From positions 1 to 64,000 of the forward strand of contig NZ_JACVWU010000032.1 in NCBI RefSeq assembly GCF_014596915.1: a stretch of 64,000 bases of DNA. The letters are read 5' to 3'. Below, piece by piece: positions 26,803 through 36,213 of the stretch (position 1 is the first letter of the stretch; every line of letters starts with the position of its first letter). Below the pieces are notes generated by a model that was not told where the DNA came from, searched no databases, and saw only the letters and a program-made list of their open reading frames with translations. A program made the position numbers and the translations under genes. This DNA comes from Streptomyces sp. TRM68416 (GTDB lineage: Bacteria; Actinomycetota; Actinomycetes; Streptomycetales; Streptomycetaceae).

Positions 26803-26814
26803 GACAATATTGTC
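26803..26814. promoter_or_regulatory. Palindrome GACAATATTGTC upstream of MFS gene
   Basis: A perfect 12-bp AT-centred palindrome in a GC-rich setting, 103 bp upstream of the MFS start. Near copies occur at 36204-36213 (CAATATTGTC) and 39962-39973 (GACAAAATTGCC), each upstream of a secreted hydrolase gene, suggesting a shared regulator not encoded in the window. Confidence 0.55.
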
Positions 26815-26916
26815 CGCAGCTGTCGATGTGGGGGACAGTACACGGAAGTACCGCGCGCGCGGAACGGTGCGGACGCAACGACCTGGATCCGTACCCGACC
26901 TCCACGGAGGAGACTG

Positions 26917-28125
26917 ATGGACGCGCCACGGCCGACCGTTCCCTGGCGGGATCTGCTGCCGACCGCGCTGATCCCCAACGTCCTCCACGGCTCCGGCCAG
27001 GGCGCCGCCGTGCCCGTCACCCTGCTGGCCGCGATGGGGCTGACCGAGTCCTCGGCCGCCGCGGCCGTGGTCGCCGCCATGCTTACCGTCGGACAGCTGC
27101 TGCTGGCGCTGCCGGCCGGGTGGCTGGTCTCCCGGCTCGGGGAACGGCCCGTCATGCTCGGGTCGACGGCGGTCACGGGTCTGGGTGGTCTGGCGGCCCA
27201 CCTCGCCTCGACCATGTGGAGCCTCGCGGCCGGTGCGCTGCTGATCGGGAGCGGGGCAGCCGTCTTCATCATGGCCCGCCACACATGGGTCACCATGGCC
27301 GTACCCACCGAGGTGCGCGGGCGCTCCCTCTCGGCCCTGGCCGGTGCCACCCGGCTGGGGCTGTTCACCGGGCCGATGCTCGCGGGCGGTGCCATACGGC
27401 TCACGGGCGATGTCCGGGGCGGCTTCCTGGTCGTCGTGGGGACGTCCGCTCTTCTCGCGGCCGTCGTCGCCCTGGCACCCTTTCCCGCTGCCGAGACGGA
27501 CGAGGGCGACCCCGGGGAGCGGCCACGCGTCTTCCAAGTCATCCGGGAACGCCGGGACGTTCTGCTGACGCTCGGTCTGACCGTCTCGGTCGTCAGCACG
27601 ATGCGCACGGCCAGGCGCATCCTCGTTCCGCTCGTCGGCGCCGGTGTGGGCTTGGACGACGTGACCGTGACACTCGTCGTGGGGCTCGCCGCCGGGCTCG
27701 ACTTCTCCCTGTTCTACCTGGGCGGGGTCGTGACCGATCGCTGGGGACGACTCGCGGTCGCCGTTCCGGCCCTCGTGGCCTTCGCCGTTTCCCATCTCGG
27801 ACTCGCGCTGGCACCCCGACTGCCCATCGCCACAGGGTGGTTCCTGGCCTGCACCGCGCTGATGGCCATGGCCAACGGCTGGAGCGGCGGTGTCGTCGCC
27901 ACCATGGGGTCGGACCTCGCCGACCCGCGATCGCCCGCCCCCTTCCTCGGCTCCTGGCGCCTGACGACGGAACTGGGGCCCTCCGCCGCGCCGTTCGTCA
28001 TCGCCGCGCTGGCCGGCGTGCTCTCACTGTCCGCGGCGTGCGTGGCACTCGCCGTCCTCGCCGGGGCCGCCGCCGCGATGCTGCCGCCTCATGTCCACCG
28101 ACATCTTCCACGCGCGCGGCGCTGA
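26917..28125 (+). CDS. Major facilitator superfamily transporter
   Basis: Membrane transporter of 402 residues with about 12 predicted helices in two halves. The loop between helices 2 and 3 reads GWLVSRLGERPVML, a variant of the MFS motif A, and its counterpart in the second half is GGVVTDRWGRLAVA. GGAGGAG lies just before ATG 26917. It is divergent from the binding-lipoprotein gene and precedes the esterase/ThDP-enzyme operon by about 240 bp. It could import a breakdown product or export a compound; the sequence does not decide. Confidence 0.88.
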   Translation: MDAPRPTVPWRDLLPTALIPNVLHGSGQGAAVPVTLLAAMGLTESSAAAAVVAAMLTVGQLLLALPAGWLVSRLGERPVMLGSTAVTGLGGLAAHLASTMWSLAAGALLIGSGAAVFIMARHTWVTMAVPTEVRGRSLSALAGATRLGLFTGPMLAGGAIRLTGDVRGGFLVVVGTSALLAAVVALAPFPAAETDEGDPGERPRVFQVIRERRDVLLTLGLTVSVVSTMRTARRILVPLVGAGVGLDDVTVTLVVGLAAGLDFSLFYLGGVVTDRWGRLAVAVPALVAFAVSHLGLALAPRLPIATGWFLACTALMAMANGWSGGVVATMGSDLADPRSPAPFLGSWRLTTELGPSAAPFVIAALAGVLSLSAACVALAVLAGAAAAMLPPHVHRHLPRARR

Positions 28126-28362
28126 GCGCTCCGCTGGTCGTGCCGTGACACGCCGCCGCTCATCCGCGACGCCGTCGTGGCCCACGCGGCGGAGCCGCAT
28201 ATCGATACGGCCCCGCGCCCCTTCGGGGCGTTGCCGAACCGCACCGGGCTTCGCCGGAGCTGCGCCGCCTTATCGGCCCATCACGAACGCTTTCGTGCGC
28301 GGCATTGCACTTCTTCCCGCGGACTTCCGACCATGGCGGGGAGCCGGAAGGAGCGCGAATCG

Positions 28363-29499
28363 ATGAGACCGACAGGACCGAGAAACGCCATCAGGGAACG
28401 GGCCGTGGCGGCATCGCTGGCCGGAATTCTCGTCGTGATGTCCCTGGGTGCGGCGTCTGGGCCGGGCACAAGCCCCGGTCGGGACTCGACGGTGGTCCGG
28501 ACGGCTTCGGAATCGAAGGGAACCGTGCTGCGATTGCACGTGCACGCGAAATCGCTGGAAGGAAATCTGGAAGGGGACTCGCCGGACCGGGACGTCTCGG
28601 TTTACCTGCCTCCCTCCTACAATTCGGACCCGCATCGGCGCTACCCGGTCCTTTACATGCTGCACGCGTTCACGAACACGGACCTGAGCTATTTCGGTGA
28701 CGGGGTGTCGACACACATTCCCACCATCGCCGACCGCGCGATCGGCGCCGGCACTGCACGAGAGATGATCATCGTCACGCCAAACGCGATGACCGTCTAC
28801 GGCGGCAGTAACTACTCCAGCGGGGCGACCACCGGCGACTGGGAGACCTTCGTCTCGCAGGAACTGGTGTCCTATGTCGACCGGCGTTTCCGTACCGTCC
28901 CGAAGGCGAAGGCGCGCGGTCTCGCGGGCCACTCCATGGGCGGCTACGGCGCGATGCGGATCGGGATGAAGCACCCCGAGGTGTTCTCGTCCCTCTACAT
29001 CCTCAGCTCGTGCTGCATTTCACCGACGAGCAACATCCCGGACACGCCCGAGGAGATGGCGGCGTTCGAAGCCTTCCAGGAGCGCCCCGAGGACTACACC
29101 GAGGTCCCGCAGAGCATCCGCACCGCGGTCGCCGCGGCAGCGGCATGGGCGCCCAACCCCGACAATCCGCCGCTGTACTACGACTCCCCGGTCAAGAACG
29201 GTGAGCTGCAGGAGTCGGTGATCGCACGGATGACGACCAACCGGCCGCTGGCCATGGTCGACCAGTACATCAACAACCTGCGCAAGCAGCCCATCGCGTT
29301 CGACGTCGGTGACCAGGACACCAACATCCGCGCCAACCTCACCGAGTTCGACCGCATCCTGACTTCGTACGACGTGCCGCACACGTTCGAGGTGTACCAG
29401 GGAAACCACGGCAACCGGATCCCGCAGCGGTTCGAGGAAGAGGTACTCCCCTTGTTCTCCGAGCACTTGACTTCCCCCTCATCTAAGGAGTCTTCTTGA
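28363..29499 (+). CDS. Secreted esterase, alpha/beta-hydrolase (esterase D/feruloyl-esterase-like), copy 1
   Basis: Predicted exported esterase of 378 residues with a basic start and hydrophobic segment (AVAASLAGILVVMSLGAASG). The hydrolase domain carries DVSVYLPPSYNSDPHRRYPVLYMLHAF at its start, nucleophile elbow AGHSMGGYG (Ser191), an acidic GDQDTNIRAN segment and catalytic His in QGNHGN near the C-terminus. GGAAGGAG 9 bp upstream supports ATG 28363. The stop overlaps the next start (TTGA), so it is translationally coupled to a ThDP enzyme. A close paralogue lies at 38241. The chemical bond cleaved is unknown; relatives cleave carboxylic esters of carbohydrates or aromatics. Confidence 0.85.
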   Translation: MRPTGPRNAIRERAVAASLAGILVVMSLGAASGPGTSPGRDSTVVRTASESKGTVLRLHVHAKSLEGNLEGDSPDRDVSVYLPPSYNSDPHRRYPVLYMLHAFTNTDLSYFGDGVSTHIPTIADRAIGAGTAREMIIVTPNAMTVYGGSNYSSGATTGDWETFVSQELVSYVDRRFRTVPKAKARGLAGHSMGGYGAMRIGMKHPEVFSSLYILSSCCISPTSNIPDTPEEMAAFEAFQERPEDYTEVPQSIRTAVAAAAAWAPNPDNPPLYYDSPVKNGELQESVIARMTTNRPLAMVDQYINNLRKQPIAFDVGDQDTNIRANLTEFDRILTSYDVPHTFEVYQGNHGNRIPQRFEEEVLPLFSEHLTSPSSKESS

Positions 29500-31187
29500 G
29501 CGAGGCGAACCAGGCCGCCGGAACAGAGACCGAAGTCCGCACCCACGCCCAGGAGTTCGCCGACGCGGTGGCACGGACCGGGTGCACCCACGTCTTCGGT
29601 CTCATGGGCGACGGCAACATGCATCTGTTCCTCGCGCTCGAAGCCCAAGGCGTGCGAGTGGTCGAAGTCCGGCACGAGAGCGCCGCGGTGGCGATGGCCG
29701 AGGGATACGGCTGGTCCTCGGGCCGCACCGGTATCTGCTCGGTCACCCATGGCCCGGGGCTCAGTCATGTGGCGACCTCGCTGCTGGTGGCGGCCCGCAA
29801 CCGGTCCCCGCTCGTCGTCATCGCGGCCGAGACCCCGACCGGTTACCAGGGAGCCCAGACCTTCGACCAGGCCGCCTTCGTCGCCTCCTGCGAGGCCGTG
29901 TACCGTGCCATGACACCGGGGGAGAGCCCAGTGGACGTACTCGCCGAGGTCATCGCCCTGGCACAGGCAAAGTCGAGGCCCGTCGTCCTCGGCGTCGCGG
30001 CCGACCTTCTCACCGCTCCCGTCACCGGGCGGCCCGCGACCGGCCCCCTGTACCGGCTGCGCGAGGCGCCCCCGGACGGTGACGATATCGCCGCGGCCGA
30101 ACGGCTCACCCGGCTCCTGGCGGAGGCGCAACGGCCCGTGCTGATCGCCGGCCGGGGCGCCGCGGACGGAGCCACGCCGGATCTGATGCGGACCCTCGCG
30201 GACCACTCCGGCGCCGGGCTGGCGACGACACTGCCCGCCAAGGGGCTGTTCGACGGGCACCCGCTGGACCTCGGCATCGCCGGAGGGCTGGCCCATCCGG
30301 CGGCCGAACGCGTCCTCGGCCGCGCGGACCTGGTCGTGGCAATGGGTGCCGCTATGGGCAAGAGCACCACGCAGTCGGGCCGGCTGTTCGCCCAGGCGCA
30401 CGTCGTCAAAGTCGTCCACGACGACCCCGGCACGGGGAAGGCGGAAACGCTCCGGGGCGACGCCGCGGGCACGCTGAAGCACACGGTGTCCCTCACCCGC
30501 GCCACCACCGGCGCCCGTCGGCCCTGGTTCACCCCGGTCGGCCCGGCCGCCGACTGCTGGCTCGAAGACCTGAGGGACTTCTCCCCACCCGTCCCCGACG
30601 GCACCGTCGATCCGCGGCGCGCGGTCGCGGAGATCAGCGAGCGCCTTCCCGAGGGCGCGACCGTGGTCATCAGCAACGGGCACTGCTCGGGCTTCGCCGC
30701 GGCCTTCGTCACCGTTCCCGCGCGGGGGCGCTTCTTCGCCGCCCAGGGCTTCGGATCCATCGGCCAGGCGCTCACGACGGCCATCGGCGTGGCACTGGGC
30801 GCGCCAGGCCGCAAGACCGTCGTCTTCGAAGGCGACGCCGCGTTCATGATGCACGTGCAGGAACTGGACACCGCGGCCCGGGCCGGTGCGGATCTGACCG
30901 TGTTCGTCCTCAACGACCAGGCACTCGGCACCGAGTACCAGCGGCTCAGGAAAGACGGCGAGAACGCCGGGGCGGCCCTCGTGCCGTCACCTCCTCTCGC
31001 CCCGCTCGCGGCCGCGTTCGGCGCTCACTCCTCGACGATGGACACCCCCGGCGCGCACACCCTCGCCGAGGCGGCACTGCGCCCCGGCCTCGCGGTCGTC
31101 GACGTACGCACCGCACGTTCGGTGCTCAGCCGGCACATGAGGCTGCCGCACACCCAGCCCACGCCGGAAGAAGGAGTCCGACAGTGA
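29496..31187 (+). CDS. Thiamine-diphosphate-dependent enzyme, acetolactate synthase-like
   Basis: ThDP enzyme of 563 residues with the usual three-domain layout. Catalytic Glu61 occurs in VRHESAAVAMAEGYG; the middle domain starts near LAEAQRPVLIAGRG. The ThDP/Mg site is GDAAFMMHVQELDTAARAGADLTVFVLNDQA, with Asp447 and Asn473 as metal ligands. Relatives are acetolactate synthases, benzoylformate decarboxylases, oxalyl-CoA decarboxylases and glyoxylate carboligases. TTG 29496 overlaps the esterase stop and has AAGGAG 6 bp upstream. It overlaps the RraA-like gene downstream (GTGA). Coupling with an esterase and an aldolase-like protein points to 2-oxo-acid catabolism rather than branched-chain synthesis. 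Substrate not assigned. Confidence 0.85.
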   Translation: MSEANQAAGTETEVRTHAQEFADAVARTGCTHVFGLMGDGNMHLFLALEAQGVRVVEVRHESAAVAMAEGYGWSSGRTGICSVTHGPGLSHVATSLLVAARNRSPLVVIAAETPTGYQGAQTFDQAAFVASCEAVYRAMTPGESPVDVLAEVIALAQAKSRPVVLGVAADLLTAPVTGRPATGPLYRLREAPPDGDDIAAAERLTRLLAEAQRPVLIAGRGAADGATPDLMRTLADHSGAGLATTLPAKGLFDGHPLDLGIAGGLAHPAAERVLGRADLVVAMGAAMGKSTTQSGRLFAQAHVVKVVHDDPGTGKAETLRGDAAGTLKHTVSLTRATTGARRPWFTPVGPAADCWLEDLRDFSPPVPDGTVDPRRAVAEISERLPEGATVVISNGHCSGFAAAFVTVPARGRFFAAQGFGSIGQALTTAIGVALGAPGRKTVVFEGDAAFMMHVQELDTAARAGADLTVFVLNDQALGTEYQRLRKDGENAGAALVPSPPLAPLAAAFGAHSSTMDTPGAHTLAEAALRPGLAVVDVRTARSVLSRHMRLPHTQPTPEEGVRQ

Positions 31188-31666
31188 CGGACGAAGCGAC
31201 GGCGGACGTTTGCGACAGGCTGGAGGGCACGGCCCGCACCTGCACCGCCCAACTGCGCCTCTACGGCGGCCGGGTCCGGTTCGGCGGAGTGATCGACACC
31301 GTGCGCTGCCGCGAGGACAACGTCCTCGTGCGCACGGCACTGTCCAGGCCCGGACAAGGCCGGGTGCTGGTGGTCGACGGAGCGGGCTCGCTGCGCACGG
31401 CCCTCCTCGGCGATGCCCTGGCGCTCCTGGCGAGGGACAACGGCTGGTCCGGTGTGATTGTCCACGGCGCGGTGCGTGACGTGGCGCGGTTGCGTGAACT
31501 CGACTTCGGAATGGCCGCCCTGGGCTCGAACCCGCACCGCAGCGGCAAGGCCGGTACCGGCACAGCGGGAGAACCGGTGTCATTCGGCGAGGTCGTGTTC
31601 ACTCCCGGGGACACGGTCCATGTGGACGAGGACGGCGTGGTGCTGGTGCCCCGTGGAGCGGACTGA
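31184..31666 (+). CDS. RraA-like / 4-hydroxy-4-methyl-2-oxoglutarate aldolase family protein
   Basis: Small protein of 160 residues in the RraA/HMG-CHA aldolase fold. It contains the family segments VLVVDGAGSLRTALLGDALALLA and VIVHGAVRDVARL, including the Arg98-Asp99 pair that aldolase members use for pyruvate and metal binding; the RNase E inhibitor RraA shares the fold. In this operon an aldolase or oxaloacetate-decarboxylase role fits better than RNA control, since it is coupled (GTG 31184 overlaps the previous TGA) to a ThDP enzyme. The actual substrate is not visible. Confidence 0.8.
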   Translation: MTDEATADVCDRLEGTARTCTAQLRLYGGRVRFGGVIDTVRCREDNVLVRTALSRPGQGRVLVVDGAGSLRTALLGDALALLARDNGWSGVIVHGAVRDVARLRELDFGMAALGSNPHRSGKAGTGTAGEPVSFGEVVFTPGDTVHVDEDGVVLVPRGAD

Positions 31667-31703
31667 GCATGGGCGGTGTGGGGGCGGAACACTGGAGTTC
31701 GCC

Positions 31704-32723
31704 ATGCAGTTCACCGTCGTCGAACCCGTCTTCACCCGTCAGCACGCCCGCAGGCTGACCGAACTGGCCCGGATGGCGGACGACTTCGGCCTGCACTCGA
31801 TCGGCGTCGGTGACACCGGTTTCCGGCTGAACGAGGCGGCGGCCCGGGTTACCCTCCTGGCACTCGGCACCACCCGGACGTACGTCGGCATGCGCCCGAC
31901 GAATCCCTGGACCCGCGACCCGCAGATCACCGCCGCGTTCCTCGCGACGATCGACTCCATGACCGAGGGCCGCGCCTTCATGGAGATCGCCACGGGCGAC
32001 TCCGCCGTCCGCAGCGTCGGCCGCAGGCCGGCGACCCGAGCGCGGCTGGAGGAGTATGTCACCTGTGTCCGCGACGTCCTGGCGACCGGGCACGGACGCT
32101 TCGCGGGGCGCGACATCCGCACCTTCGCGGACAGCCGCGGACCGGTCCGCATCTCGGTCGGCGCCGAGGGCCCCCGCATGCTGGAACTCGCCGGCGCGAT
32201 CGGTGACGCGGTCTCCATCGGCACCGGGCTCACGCCCGACGTCGTGGCCTGGTCGCTGGAGCGCGTTGAGCACGGCGCGCGTCAGCGGGGGAGGGATCCC
32301 GCCCGGGTCGAACCTTGGTTCACCGTCCGCAGCGTCCTGGACGACGACGGGGAGACCGCACGCAAGCGGGTGCTCCCGTCACTGGCCTCGATCCTGCACC
32401 ACAGCATGCGAGGCGGGGTCGAGGGCCGTCTGGTGCCCGAGCGCCATCACGACGCCGTGCGGGAGTATGTACGGAGGTACAGCCTGGCGGATCACCAGCA
32501 ATCCGGCGGAAGCAACGAACTCCTCATGGAACGCCTCGGCCTCACCGAGTTCGCCATGGCCCGATGGGGCATGGCGGGAAACCCGGCGGACTGGGTCCGG
32601 CGCATCTCGGACCTCGCGGCCTCGGGTGTCCGCCGGATGTGGCTGGCCAACCGAGGGGACCTGTCCCGACTCGAACGGACACTGCGCGCTTTCGGCGAAC
32701 ACGTGCTGACTCTTGTTCGTTGA
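31704..32723 (+). CDS. Luciferase-like (LLM) flavin-dependent oxidoreductase
   Basis: TIM-barrel protein of 339 residues in the bacterial luciferase-like superfamily, close to methylenetetrahydromethanopterin-reductase or F420-dependent members. Typical elements are ELARMADDFGLHSIGVGD at the start, RTYVGMRPTNPWTRDP, RAFMEIATGDSAVRSVG and ISVGAEGPRMLELAGAIGDAVSIG. CTGGAG precedes ATG 31704. It lies 37 bp after the RraA-like gene and is the last gene of the unit, followed by a strong terminator. Whether it uses FMN or F420 cannot be read from sequence with confidence. A role oxidising or reducing an intermediate of the operon is inferred. Confidence 0.83.
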   Translation: MQFTVVEPVFTRQHARRLTELARMADDFGLHSIGVGDTGFRLNEAAARVTLLALGTTRTYVGMRPTNPWTRDPQITAAFLATIDSMTEGRAFMEIATGDSAVRSVGRRPATRARLEEYVTCVRDVLATGHGRFAGRDIRTFADSRGPVRISVGAEGPRMLELAGAIGDAVSIGTGLTPDVVAWSLERVEHGARQRGRDPARVEPWFTVRSVLDDDGETARKRVLPSLASILHHSMRGGVEGRLVPERHHDAVREYVRRYSLADHQQSGGSNELLMERLGLTEFAMARWGMAGNPADWVRRISDLAASGVRRMWLANRGDLSRLERTLRAFGEHVLTLVR

Positions 32724-32731
32724 GTTGAGCA

Positions 32732-32776
32732 CACCGGTGCCGCACCCCCTCCCTCCGAGGGGGTGCGGCACCGGTG
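32732..32776. terminator. Bidirectional terminator between convergent units
   Basis: A perfect 19-bp stem (arms 32732-32750 and 32758-32776) with a 7-nt loop, 8 nt after the LLM stop and 18 nt before the end of the convergent carboxylesterase gene. It is the strongest hairpin in the window and should end transcription from both sides. Confidence 0.9.
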
Positions 32777-32794
32777 CGTGGTGGCCCACAGAGG

Positions 32795-34459
32795 TCAGGA
32801 CAGCAGGTCCTCCCAGAAGCCGAGGTTGTGGTCCTCGGCGAAGTCCCCGCTCACCTTCGAGCAGGGCGCCGGCATCGCGCTGCTCGCCGGTGAGGTGTCG
32901 CAGGCGGACAGGGACATCAACTTGCCCGTCTGCGCACGGTACTTGGGCCAGGACGGCGTACCGGGGCCGTTCGGGTCGCCGAACGCGGCGAACCGGTCCC
33001 AGTAGGTGATCATCTGCCGGGACAGCTCCAGCTGGTCGTCGTCGTACGGCAGGGTCTGGCCGAGGTAGTCCCAGAGGTAGCCCAGGTCGTCGACGTGGAT
33101 GGCGCCGCCGAAGGGGAAGTTGCGGGCCGCCTGGCTCTGTTGTTGGATGAGGTGGATGGACGTGAAGTGCGGGGTGTCGCTCTCGGCGAACTCGTACGCA
33201 TAGGTGGGCACCCACCGCGAGAACGTGGCCATCAGCTGCTGACGGGTGTACGACGTCGAGCCGTTCTGGGCGTCGGTCCAGGCCTCGCCCGGCGTCTTGT
33301 GGGCGCTGAGTGGGTACTCGGCGAGGACCTTGTCGGCGTTCGCGCCGTAGGCCGAGCGGACGGAGGCCTCGTACTGGGCGGCCGTCATCGGCGTGCCGAG
33401 ATAGTCGTAGTTTTGGAAGGTGGACAGGCCCCGCTCGCTGTTCGTCTGGCCCAGCATCACCGGGACCCGGTTGAAGTCACCGGTCTGCACGGCGGTCGCC
33501 GGGTTGACCGGGAAGGCCCGGCCGCCGACGGAGGGGGAGACGCCCGACTTCTTCTGGGCGGCGAGCAGTTCGGCCGCCGGTTTGGCGCGCAGACAGGCGA
33601 GGACCGAGGAGGCGGTCTCGCAGCCCACGGCCTTGACGAAGGCGGCGCTCTGCGCCTGGCCGGAGGCCGCGGACTGGAGGTTGCAGCCGCCGCTCATGAT
33701 GACCGCCCGCGCGAACAGGCCCTTGGCGGTGGGCGAGGCGAGGTGGTCGCAGACCGAACCGGCGCCGGCGGACTGCCCCGCGATGGTCACGTTCTTCGGG
33801 TCGCCGCCGAAGCGGGAGATGTTGGACTGGACCCAGCGCAAGGCCGCCTGCTGGTCGAGGAGGCCGTAGTTGCCGGGGCCGGCCTTGCTCTCGGCCTGCA
33901 ACTCGGGGAGGTTGAGGGTGCCGAGCACGCCGAGGCGGTAGTTGATCGTGACGACGACCGCGTCGGTCTGTGTGACGAACTTGCGCGGATTGGTGTCCTG
34001 GCCCGTGCCGCCGGTGAAGCCGCCGCCGTGGATCCACACGAGCACCGGCGACTTGGCGCGGGCGGAGTCGGGGACGTAGACGTTGAGGTCGAGGCAGTCC
34101 TCGGTGGTGACGGTCTTCTCGTAGCCGGGGTCCCAGCCGGTGTTCTGCGCGCACCGGTCGCCGAAGGAGGTGGCGTCGCGGACCCCCGACCACTTCTTGA
34201 CGGGCCGCGGCGCCTTCCACCGGCCCGCGCCGGAGGCGTCGGCCGCGTAGGGGAGACCGAGCCAGGCGGCGTAACCGGTCCGGTGGGTGCCGCGGACCTT
34301 GCCGTCCGTGGTCTGCACGACGTCGGAGACGGGACGGGACCCGGCTGCCGTGGACGACTGGGCCTGGGCGGCGAAGATCGGGGTCAGCCCCAGGGCGAGG
34401 AGGGAAAGGGCGGTGAGTGCGGCGCGGCCCCTGCCGCGCGGTCTGATGGCGGGTTTCAT
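32795..34459 (-). CDS. Secreted type-B carboxylesterase
   Basis: Exported carboxylesterase of 554 residues with a signal peptide (RAALTALSLLALGLTPIFAAQAQ). Family landmarks are VRGTHRTGYAAWLGLPYAA, EDCLDLNVYVP, oxyanion-hole HGGGFTGG, nucleophile elbow GQSAGAGSV, and a C-terminal HVDDLGYLWDYL matching the catalytic-His segment HxxDLxYVF. Several Cys probably form disulfides. ATG 34459 is chosen because it begins the signal sequence; the frame is open far upstream across the neighbouring paralogue. It lies 50 bp downstream of a second carboxylesterase on the same strand, so both may share one promoter. The ester substrate is unknown. Confidence 0.88.
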   Translation of the reverse strand: MKPAIRPRGRGRAALTALSLLALGLTPIFAAQAQSSTAAGSRPVSDVVQTTDGKVRGTHRTGYAAWLGLPYAADASGAGRWKAPRPVKKWSGVRDATSFGDRCAQNTGWDPGYEKTVTTEDCLDLNVYVPDSARAKSPVLVWIHGGGFTGGTGQDTNPRKFVTQTDAVVVTINYRLGVLGTLNLPELQAESKAGPGNYGLLDQQAALRWVQSNISRFGGDPKNVTIAGQSAGAGSVCDHLASPTAKGLFARAVIMSGGCNLQSAASGQAQSAAFVKAVGCETASSVLACLRAKPAAELLAAQKKSGVSPSVGGRAFPVNPATAVQTGDFNRVPVMLGQTNSERGLSTFQNYDYLGTPMTAAQYEASVRSAYGANADKVLAEYPLSAHKTPGEAWTDAQNGSTSYTRQQLMATFSRWVPTYAYEFAESDTPHFTSIHLIQQQSQAARNFPFGGAIHVDDLGYLWDYLGQTLPYDDDQLELSRQMITYWDRFAAFGDPNGPGTPSWPKYRAQTGKLMSLSACDTSPASSAMPAPCSKVSGDFAEDHNLGFWEDLLS

Positions 34460-34509
34460 GGCTCCCTGCTTTCTGCGTGCGGGTATGCCGGGAAAGGGCG
34501 GGACCGGTG

Positions 34510-36105
34510 TCAGCCGAGCCAGACGTCGCAGTGGTGGTCGGCGGCGTAGCTGGTGATCACCTTGCTGGCGCCCGCGGTGCGCAGCTGCATGACCTGCCAG
34601 TCGGAACCCGACTGGTAGCGGGGCCACGACGGCTCGCCCTTGGTGTTCGGGTTGCCGCTGTGCGCGAACGCGCCCCAGTAGCGGATCATCTGGTCGGCCA
34701 GCTTCTCCTGCCGCGCGGTCAGCGGCTTCTCGCCGAGCGTGAAGTCGAAGAGGTAGGCGAGTTCGGCGCTGTGGGCGTTCGACATGTCCTTGCCGGGGAT
34801 GGCGAAGCCGTAGAGCGTCGGCGAGGTCGGGTCGTCGAACTCGTAGCGGTAGACGGTGGTCTTGGCCGACAGGCCCTGTGCGCTCTGCTGGTGGGAGCAG
34901 GCGCGCTGGGCGTCCGTCCGCACCTGGGTGATGGCGTCCCACGGGCTGGTGTAGTTCGTCAGCGGGTACGCCTTGAGGACCGCGTCGGCCTTCGCGCCGT
35001 AGTCGGCCCGGACCCTCTGCTCGTAGCCCTCCGGGGTGAGGTCGGCGAACGCCTCCGAGGCGAGGCGGTTCTCGGAGCGGGTGTTGCCGGTCAGGACGGG
35101 AGCCTTGTTCCAAGTGCCGTCGTCGAAGGCCTGCTTGAGGCTCTTCGGCATGAACGAGCCGCCGATCTTGGAGCCGCCGAGGTACTCGCCCTGGTGCGCG
35201 ATCAGTGTGTTCGGCCATGCCTTGCGCAGGCAGGCGGCGGCGGTGGCGTCGTCGGTGCAGCCGACGGCCTTGGCGTAGGCGACGCCGCTTGCCTCGCCGG
35301 CGGCGAGGGTGGCGGGCGACGAGCCCAGGCACTGGGAGCTCTCCACGATGGCCTTGTCGAACAGGCCCTTGGCGGACGGGACGGCCATCAGATCGCAGAC
35401 CGCGCCGCCGCCGGCGGACTGGCCGGCGATGGTGACGTTGCCGGTGTCGCCGCCGAAGCGGGCGATGTTGTCCTGGACCCACTCCAGCGAGGCGACCTGG
35501 TCCATACGGGCGTAGTTGCCGGAGCCGCCGGGGGTGTCGGCGCTCAGCGCCGGGTGGGCGAGGAAGCCGAGTGCGCCCAGGCGGTAGTTGACGGTGACAA
35601 CGATGACGCCGGTCTTCGCGGCCATGGAACCGCCGCCGTAGATGACGCCGGTGCCCTGGGTGTTGGCGCCGCCGTGGAACCACACCATCACGGGCAGCTT
35701 GGCCCCGGGCCGGATGCCGCTGGGACGGTAGACGTCGAGGTAGAGACAGTCCTCGCTGACCGCCTGCTCCTCCCGGATACCGGAGGGCTGGAACTGCAGA
35801 CAGGCCGGGGACTGGCGGTCCGCCTCGCGGACGCCCTTCCAGGAGGCGGGCTCCGCGGGCGGAGCGAACCTCAACTCCTTCACGGGCGGCGCCGCGTAGG
35901 GCAGTCCGAGGTACCGGTCGGCCCGGTCCGCGGTGACCCCGCGGACCTGTCCGCTGTCCGTCCGGACCACGGGAGCCGCACGGCTGGAAACTGAGTCACC
36001 GGCGGAGGCCGCCGTGGTGGCGGAGGCTCCCAGGGCCAGGGCGGGAACGAGTACGACCGCCGTCAGGGCGGCCAGGCGATGGTGCAGGGCACGTCTGAGC
36101 AACAC
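34510..36105 (-). CDS. Secreted type-B carboxylesterase, paralogue
   Basis: Exported carboxylesterase of 531 residues. The signal region is VLLRRALHHRLAALTAVVL and onward to TTAASA. Conserved elements are SGQVRGVTADRADRYLGLPYAAPP, EDCLYLDVYRP, oxyanion segment WFHGGAN (the third Gly of HGGG replaced by Ala), nucleophile elbow GQSAGGGAV and a C-terminal HSAELAYLFDF with the likely catalytic His. The start is GTG 36105 or TTG 36102, both directly after GGAGG. It is first in a two-gene leftward unit. AT-rich palindromic elements at 36204 and 36300 lie upstream. Confidence 0.85.
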   Translation of the reverse strand: MLLRRALHHRLAALTAVVLVPALALGASATTAASAGDSVSSRAAPVVRTDSGQVRGVTADRADRYLGLPYAAPPVKELRFAPPAEPASWKGVREADRQSPACLQFQPSGIREEQAVSEDCLYLDVYRPSGIRPGAKLPVMVWFHGGANTQGTGVIYGGGSMAAKTGVIVVTVNYRLGALGFLAHPALSADTPGGSGNYARMDQVASLEWVQDNIARFGGDTGNVTIAGQSAGGGAVCDLMAVPSAKGLFDKAIVESSQCLGSSPATLAAGEASGVAYAKAVGCTDDATAAACLRKAWPNTLIAHQGEYLGGSKIGGSFMPKSLKQAFDDGTWNKAPVLTGNTRSENRLASEAFADLTPEGYEQRVRADYGAKADAVLKAYPLTNYTSPWDAITQVRTDAQRACSHQQSAQGLSAKTTVYRYEFDDPTSPTLYGFAIPGKDMSNAHSAELAYLFDFTLGEKPLTARQEKLADQMIRYWGAFAHSGNPNTKGEPSWPRYQSGSDWQVMQLRTAGASKVITSYAADHHCDVWLG

Positions 36106-36203
36106 GAACCTCCAGTGAATGGGTTGCGCTGAGGGCCGGGGGAGGGAGGGGAGGAGCCGTCGCGATTGCGGGCGGGTCTGTCGTGTGCGAACGTAACCGC
36201 CCG

Positions 36204-36213
36204 CAATATTGTC
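36204..36213. promoter_or_regulatory. CAATATTGTC element upstream of carboxylesterase unit
   Basis: Read leftward, this is GACAATATTG, identical to 10 of the 12 bases of the palindrome at 26803-26814. A second CAATAT follows immediately at 36216. It lies about 100 bp upstream of the leftward carboxylesterase start, a plausible operator position. Confidence 0.5.
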
